Below, in pieces: positions 60,281 through 64,000 of a DNA stretch of 64,000 nt. The notes beneath the pieces were generated by a model that was not told where the DNA came from, ran no database searches, and saw only the letters and a list, made by a program, of their open reading frames with translations. The stretch comes from Streptomyces sp. NBC_01471 (GTDB lineage Bacteria; Actinomycetota; Actinomycetes; Streptomycetales; Streptomycetaceae). The translations under genes and the position numbers were made by a program. The stretch spans positions 4,485,001 through 4,549,000 of the forward strand of contig NZ_CP109450.1 in NCBI RefSeq assembly GCF_041438865.1, written 5' to 3'. Positions within the stretch are counted from its first letter, which is position 1. Each line of letters starts with the position of its first letter.

Positions 60281-60814
60281 GTGCAGGTGCTTCAGGTACA
60301 GCTGGAGGTCGGACCCGATCCCGCAGAGGTGGGGCGGGCCCGTAGATGGGCGCGTTCCAGGCTCGTTGGATGCGGGATAAGGGCCGACGAACCACTCGCC
60401 GAGACGCTGATTCTGCTGATCTCGGAACTGGTGACCAACGCCGTGGTGCACACGGGGTGTCCGGCGGTGCTGCGGATGCTGTTCGGCCCGCCCGACGAGG
60501 CCGGTACGGTCCGGGTGGAGGTGGCCGACATCAGCGCCTGCCCGCCCCGGCCCCGGCACGCGGAGGGTGAGGACACCAATGGCCGCGGTCTCGAACTGGT
60601 CGACGGGCTGGCCGACCGCTGGGGCTGGCAGCCCGAGGGGCGCGGCAAGTCCATCTGGTGCGAGGTCGACCGGGGCGGATGTGAGGTCGCTCCGGGGGTG
60701 TGCGAGGTGGACAGGGGCGTGCGCGAGATCGCGGGAAGTGCGCCGGAGTGTATGGAGGTTATCCGCGAGACCGGGTCATATGACCCTGCGTGCGCCGTCA
60801 CATATCGGGTGTAA
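60281..60814 (+). CDS. RsbW-like ATP-binding (HATPase_c) anti-sigma kinase family protein
   Basis: 177 residues from GTG 60281. GHKL-ATPase motifs: N-box LLISELVTNAVVHTG (about residue 50) and G-boxes DTNGRGLELVDGLADRWGW (about 97-115). Streptomyces encode dozens of such short serine-kinase-like proteins, which bind sigma factors or phosphorylate STAS proteins such as BldG. The C-terminal 50 residues add three Cys (WCEVDRGGCEVAPGVCEVDR), a possible redox or metal switch. Partner unknown; a STAS gene lies 4.4 kb upstream. Confidence 0.85.
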   Translation: MQVLQVQLEVGPDPAEVGRARRWARSRLVGCGIRADEPLAETLILLISELVTNAVVHTGCPAVLRMLFGPPDEAGTVRVEVADISACPPRPRHAEGEDTNGRGLELVDGLADRWGWQPEGRGKSIWCEVDRGGCEVAPGVCEVDRGVREIAGSAPECMEVIRETGSYDPACAVTYRV

Positions 60815-61051
60815 CTCGCAAAGCTCTGCCCTGGTGTTGACGCGGAGTGGTGACCTGATCACTCTTGCAGGAGCGGTCCTCCCGTGGGGGGACGCCGAGG
60901 ATGCCGGGGGGTGTGGGGGCTCGGATCTCGGTGGATATGGATCGCGTTCGGCGCCGGCTCCTCCCGGGCAGGGAGGGGCGGGTGCCACCGCCGTTCCGGG
61001 TGGCGGCTGTCGTGACGCCGCCGCCCGGAACCAGGCGCCTTCCCGTACCGC

Positions 61052-61978
61052 TCAGAAGAGAGCCACCGGTGCGACCGGTGCCCCCGTGCCACCCGTGAAG
61101 GGCTCCGGTGTCGCGGAGAGCAGGAAGCTGTAACGGTCCATTTCTGCACAGGCTGTGGACAACTCTTCGAGATTCCAGTTCTGCCCCTGCGGCATCCCCA
61201 TCTCGACCAGATGCAGGGCGTGCACGGGCAGCCACAGATCCTCGCTCTCGGGCGGGAAGATCTCGAAGGTGACCGTGTCGTTGGCGACCGCCGCCACGTC
61301 CCTGGCGTGGAACCACTCCGGGGTGCGGATCGAGAGCCCGGGTGACGGATAGGTGTAGCCGTTCCGGTCGCCGCTGAGATACAGCTGGATCTGCCCGGTC
61401 CGTACGAGCACGATGTCCCCGGCGCGTACCTCCGTCCCCGCCAGTGCCTCGGCCGCCTCCAGGTCCTCCGGTGTCACCGCCCGGCCGCCCTCCAGCCGGT
61501 CCACGCCCCTGGCGCGCGCCACGTCGAGCAGGACCCCGCGCGACATGACGTGCCGCACGGTGCCGATCCCGCTGAACTCGGCTCCGCCGTGGGCCGTGAT
61601 CGATTCCGCCGGGCGGCCGTTGTAGAGCTTCCCGGAGTGCGACGCGTGGGTGAGCGCGTCCCAGTGGGTGCCTGTCTGCAGGCTCATGGTCACGAAGTCG
61701 TCGCTGGTGGCCACCGTGCCCGTGCCGAACAGCTCCTGGTTGATCTGGACCATCGCGTGCAGCGGATTCACCCGTCCCGGGATCATGCCGGTCTGTACGC
61801 CGTCCTGCTCCAGGGCTATCGCCAGTGGGACGCGGCGGCCCGTCCGCACGGTCGCCGCGGCCTCCCTCGCGACCTCGTCGGTGATCAGGTTCAGGGTGCC
61901 GATCTCGTCGTCGGCGCCCCAGCGGCCCCAGTTGTTCACGCGGGTGGCGATGGCGTGGAATGCGGCCGGCAGGGACAT
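61052..61978 (-). CDS. Cyclase-family (kynurenine formamidase-like) metal hydrolase
   Basis: 308 residues from ATG 61978. The cyclase-family metal motif is MSLQTGTHWDALTHASHSGK (His/Asp/His ligands, about residues 100-115), a variant of HxGTHxDxPxH; EIFPPESEDLWLPVHALHLV carries the C-terminal ligands. The family hydrolyses N-formylkynurenine, cyclic or CoA-ring intermediates. Divergent from the SDR gene with a shared CTGACG-type operator, so it probably belongs to the same ring-degradation regulon. Confidence 0.85.
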   Translation of the reverse strand: MSLPAAFHAIATRVNNWGRWGADDEIGTLNLITDEVAREAAATVRTGRRVPLAIALEQDGVQTGMIPGRVNPLHAMVQINQELFGTGTVATSDDFVTMSLQTGTHWDALTHASHSGKLYNGRPAESITAHGGAEFSGIGTVRHVMSRGVLLDVARARGVDRLEGGRAVTPEDLEAAEALAGTEVRAGDIVLVRTGQIQLYLSGDRNGYTYPSPGLSIRTPEWFHARDVAAVANDTVTFEIFPPESEDLWLPVHALHLVEMGMPQGQNWNLEELSTACAEMDRYSFLLSATPEPFTGGTGAPVAPVALF

Positions 61979-62025
61979 CGGGCCTCCGGGGGTCTTGTGC
62001 TCGGCTGTCTGACTACCCGTAAAAT

Positions 62026-62040
62026 CTAACGGTCCGTCAG
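62026..62040. promoter_or_regulatory. Operator copy 3 (CTAACGGTCCGTCAG)
   Basis: Arms CTAACG/CGTCAG with spacer GTC on the plus strand, matching the two sites at 57.5 kb with one arm mismatch. It lies 48 bp upstream of the cyclase gene and 23 bp upstream of the SDR gene. Confidence 0.5.
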
Positions 62041-62062
62041 AAACCGCGGGAAGGGGCCGGGC

Positions 62063-62977
62063 ATGGGGAACTTCTTGGCAGGCAAAGTCATCGCTGTGAC
62101 AGGCGCCGGGCGTGGCATCGGCCGGGCGGTCGCCCTCGCCGCCGCCGCCGAGGGCGCCCGGGTCGTCGTCAACGACTACGGCGTCCCCGTCGAGGGCGGT
62201 GAACCGGAGAGCGACGTCGCGGCGGCCGTCGTCAAGGAGATCGTGGCGGCGGGCGGCCAGGCGGTCGCGGTCGCCGACGACATCTCGACGATGGCGGGCG
62301 GGCAGCGGATCGTCGATGTCGCCCTGGCGCAGTACGGGCGGATCGACGGCGTCGTCTGCGTCGCCGGGATCCTCCGGGAACGGATGCTCTTCAACATGTC
62401 CGAGGAGGAGTGGGACCCGGTGGTCGCCACCCATCTGAAGGGCACCTTCACCGTCTTCCGGGCGGCGTCGGCGGTGATGCGCAAACAGGGCAGCGGCACG
62501 CTGATCGGCTTCACCAGCGGCAACCACCAGGGCAGCGTCGCGCAGGCCAACTACAGCGCGGCCAAGGGCGGCATCATCTCGCTGGTGCGCAGCGCCGCGC
62601 TCGGCCTCAACAAGTACGGCGTGACGGCCAATGCGGTGGCCCCGGTGGCCAGGACCCGGATGTCCGCGAACGTTCCCATGGAGCTGAAGGAGATCGGCGA
62701 GCCGGAGGACGTGGCGGCTCTCGTCACGTACCTCCTCTCCGACCGGGCCCGTCAGGAGAAGATCACCGGCCAGGTGTACACGATCGCCGGCCCGAAGATC
62801 GCGGTCTGGGCCCAGCCGAGGGAGCTGCGCGCCGGGTACGCGGAGGGCGCGGCGTGGACACCCGAGCGGATCGCCGACTTCCTGCCGGGGACGGTGGGGG
62901 TGGACCCGATGCCGATGCTGGCGCAGTTGGAGGCGATGGCGCGGGCGGCGGCGGCCAAGGAGCGGCCCAATGGATGA
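62063..62977 (+). CDS. SDR-family dehydrogenase (HSD17B4-like)
   Basis: 304 residues from ATG 62063. TGAGRGIGRAVALAAAAEGA cofactor loop with VVVNDYGVPVEGG (NAD-type Asp), active site GFTSGNHQGSVAQANYSAAK (Ser, Tyr, Lys of S-x12-YxxxK). The C-terminal 60 residues extend beyond a minimal SDR, as in the dehydrogenase part of 3-hydroxyacyl-CoA multifunctional proteins. Likely oxidises a 3-hydroxyacyl-CoA made in the pathway served by the neighbouring acyl-CoA dehydrogenases. Confidence 0.88.
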   Translation: MGNFLAGKVIAVTGAGRGIGRAVALAAAAEGARVVVNDYGVPVEGGEPESDVAAAVVKEIVAAGGQAVAVADDISTMAGGQRIVDVALAQYGRIDGVVCVAGILRERMLFNMSEEEWDPVVATHLKGTFTVFRAASAVMRKQGSGTLIGFTSGNHQGSVAQANYSAAKGGIISLVRSAALGLNKYGVTANAVAPVARTRMSANVPMELKEIGEPEDVAALVTYLLSDRARQEKITGQVYTIAGPKIAVWAQPRELRAGYAEGAAWTPERIADFLPGTVGVDPMPMLAQLEAMARAAAAKERPNG

Positions 62978-63060
62978 CGGCCGGGCGCCGGGTCGTGGTG
63001 GCAGCGCGGCCGGTGGGGGCGGGGGCGGCCGGGGCGTCGGCCGCCGGGAGGAGGCGCGGC

Positions 63061-64000
63061 GTGGATTTCTCTCCCGGTCCTGACGACGCCGCGTTCCGGG
63101 CCGAGGCGCGGGACTGGCTGGCGGACCACTTCACCGGCGAGTTCACCACCGCCGAAGCCGCCGGCGGCCCCGGCAGCGAGCACGAGGGCGCCGAACCGCG
63201 CCGGGCCTGGGAGCGGGAGCTGGGCGGCGGCGGGTGGATCGGCATCGGCTGGCAGGGCGACTTCGGCAACCGCCGGGCCACCCTGACCCAGCAGGTCGTC
63301 TGGGCCGAGGAGTACGCGGCGGCCCGCGCCCCCGGCCGGGTCGGCCACATCGGCGAGAACCTCCTCGCGCCCACCCTCATCGCCTTCGGCGACGACGAGC
63401 AGAAGGCCCGCTTCCTGCCGCCGATCGCGCGCGGCGAGGCGCTCTGGTGCCAGGGGTACAGCGAGCCGGGCGCCGGGTCCGACCTGGCGGCGGTGCGTAC
63501 CGCCGCCGAGCGCGACAGCGACGGCGTGTACCACGTCACCGGCCAGAAGATCTGGACCTCACTGGCCCGGGAGGCCGACTGGTGCTTCGTGCTGGCCCGT
63601 ACGGAGCCGGGCACGCGCGGCCACCGCGGGCTGTCCTTCCTGCTGGTGCCGATGGACCAGCCGGGCCGGATCGACGTACGGCCGATCCGGCAGATGTCGG
63701 GCACCAGCGAGTTCAACGAGGTCTTCTTCGACGGCGCGCGGGCCGCGTGCGCCGTCGGCGGCGAGGGCAACGGCTGGCAGGTCGCCATGGGCCTGCTCGC
63801 CCTGGAGCGCGGGGTGTCGACCCTGGTCCAGCAGATCGGCTTCGCACGCGAGTTGAGGGAGGTCGTCGGCGCGGCGGTCGCGTCGGGCGCCACCGCCGAC
63901 CCGGTGCTGCGCGACCGGCTGGTACGCCAGTGGGCCGAGCTGCGCACCATGCGGTGGAACGCGCTGCGCACCCTGGGGCGTACGGACGACACGGGCGCCC
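63061..64000 (+). CDS. Acyl-CoA dehydrogenase (3' end outside window)
   Basis: Open from GTG 63061 (GGAGGAG about 8 bases upstream) to the last base, so it is 3'-truncated by the window; 313 codons are visible. It starts VDFSPGPDDAAFRAEARDWL and has WCQGYSEPGAGSDLAAVRTA (about residue 130), QKIWTSLAREADWCFVLART and GTSEFNEVFFDGARA, clear ACAD motifs. It follows the SDR gene after 83 bp and is likely in the same operon, giving the regulon a third acyl-CoA dehydrogenase. Confidence 0.88.
   Translation, partial: MDFSPGPDDAAFRAEARDWLADHFTGEFTTAEAAGGPGSEHEGAEPRRAWERELGGGGWIGIGWQGDFGNRRATLTQQVVWAEEYAAARAPGRVGHIGENLLAPTLIAFGDDEQKARFLPPIARGEALWCQGYSEPGAGSDLAAVRTAAERDSDGVYHVTGQKIWTSLAREADWCFVLARTEPGTRGHRGLSFLLVPMDQPGRIDVRPIRQMSGTSEFNEVFFDGARAACAVGGEGNGWQVAMGLLALERGVSTLVQQIGFARELREVVGAAVASGATADPVLRDRLVRQWAELRTMRWNALRTLGRTDDTGA

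Noticed and set aside
62970..63060. ATG 62970 as start of the last acyl-CoA dehydrogenase
   Set aside because: It is 91 bp upstream and therefore out of frame with the VDFSPGPDD reading frame; the GTG at 63061 has a strong Shine-Dalgarno.
1..64000. tRNA, rRNA or CRISPR arrays
   Set aside because: No cloverleaf-like sequence, rRNA segment or regularly spaced direct repeats were recognised by eye; the tandem repeats found have no spacers.

Overview
The window is a chromosomal segment of a high-GC actinomycete, almost certainly Streptomyces. The evidence is very GC-rich DNA with strong third-position G/C bias, frequent GTG starts, ATGA/GTGA stop-start overlaps and many TetR/acyl-CoA genes. The right half also has a gene content I remember from the core chromosome of Streptomyces coelicolor (citrate synthase 2 - pdxH, SIS protein - dmdR1, purU, ECF sigma - anti-sigma - STAS protein); that synteny is from memory and was not checked. 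No rRNA, tRNA, CRISPR array or intact insertion sequence was seen.

1-9.2 kb: a translationally coupled catabolic operon (ThDP-dependent decarboxylase/synthase cut by the window edge, Glu/Leu-type dehydrogenase, ADP-forming acyl-CoA synthetase, dienoyl-CoA-reductase-like SDR), then a divergent XRE-cupin regulator and methyltransferase, and an APC permease divergent from a TetR gene with a palindromic operator between them. 9.2-11.25 kb is a small decayed island: an HD-domain hydrolase gene broken by an in-frame TGA, an intact DUF6879 gene, a truncated XRE regulator and remnants of small Cys-containing ORFs.

11.25-21.9 kb: an acyl-CoA / acyclic-terpene-type catabolic locus (TIGR03084 protein, AtuA-like protein, acyl-CoA carboxylase beta and alpha, acyl-CoA dehydrogenase, acyl-CoA ligase, enoyl-CoA hydratase, TetR), opened by a TetR-style inverted repeat. 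22.1-25.5 kb: a ribbon-helix-helix (HicB-like) protein with a perfect 20-bp palindrome abutting its start codon, a DUF4097 protein and a DrrAB-like ABC transporter.

25.7-33.9 kb is the most unusual part: a RiPP cluster. A 53-residue precursor with an 18-residue C-terminal segment holding 8 Cys is followed by a 13-bp hairpin and then a tightly coupled operon of two YcaO proteins, two E1/ThiF-like cyclodehydratase partners (one fused to a SagB-like dehydrogenase), a second SagB-like dehydrogenase, an enlarged TfuA-like protein and a JmjC-type hydroxylase. This predicts a thiazole-rich linear peptide that may also be thioamidated and hydroxylated. The first YcaO gene has no canonical start at its apparent 5' end: a good Shine-Dalgarno precedes GTA.

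33.9-44.8 kb: TetR/hydrolase divergent pair, citA-like citrate synthase, pdxH, a structured RNA candidate, a PAS-PAS-GAF-like protein, a C-terminally truncated DHB-AMP-ligase-like gene, a SIS-domain protein, the iron regulator dmdR1, and an alpha/beta hydrolase with a LexA-box-like site upstream. 44.9-55.9 kb: ABC exporter pair, prim-pol protein, XRE/TPR-like regulator, P/Q-rich membrane protein, purU, and an ECF-type sigma / zinc-finger anti-sigma / STAS group. 55.9-64 kb: a second CoA-catabolic regulon (AliA-like ligase, paired acyl-CoA dehydrogenases, cyclase-family protein, SDR, a third acyl-CoA dehydrogenase cut by the window edge) whose two divergent promoters share a 15-bp operator motif, plus an RsbW-like ATPase gene.
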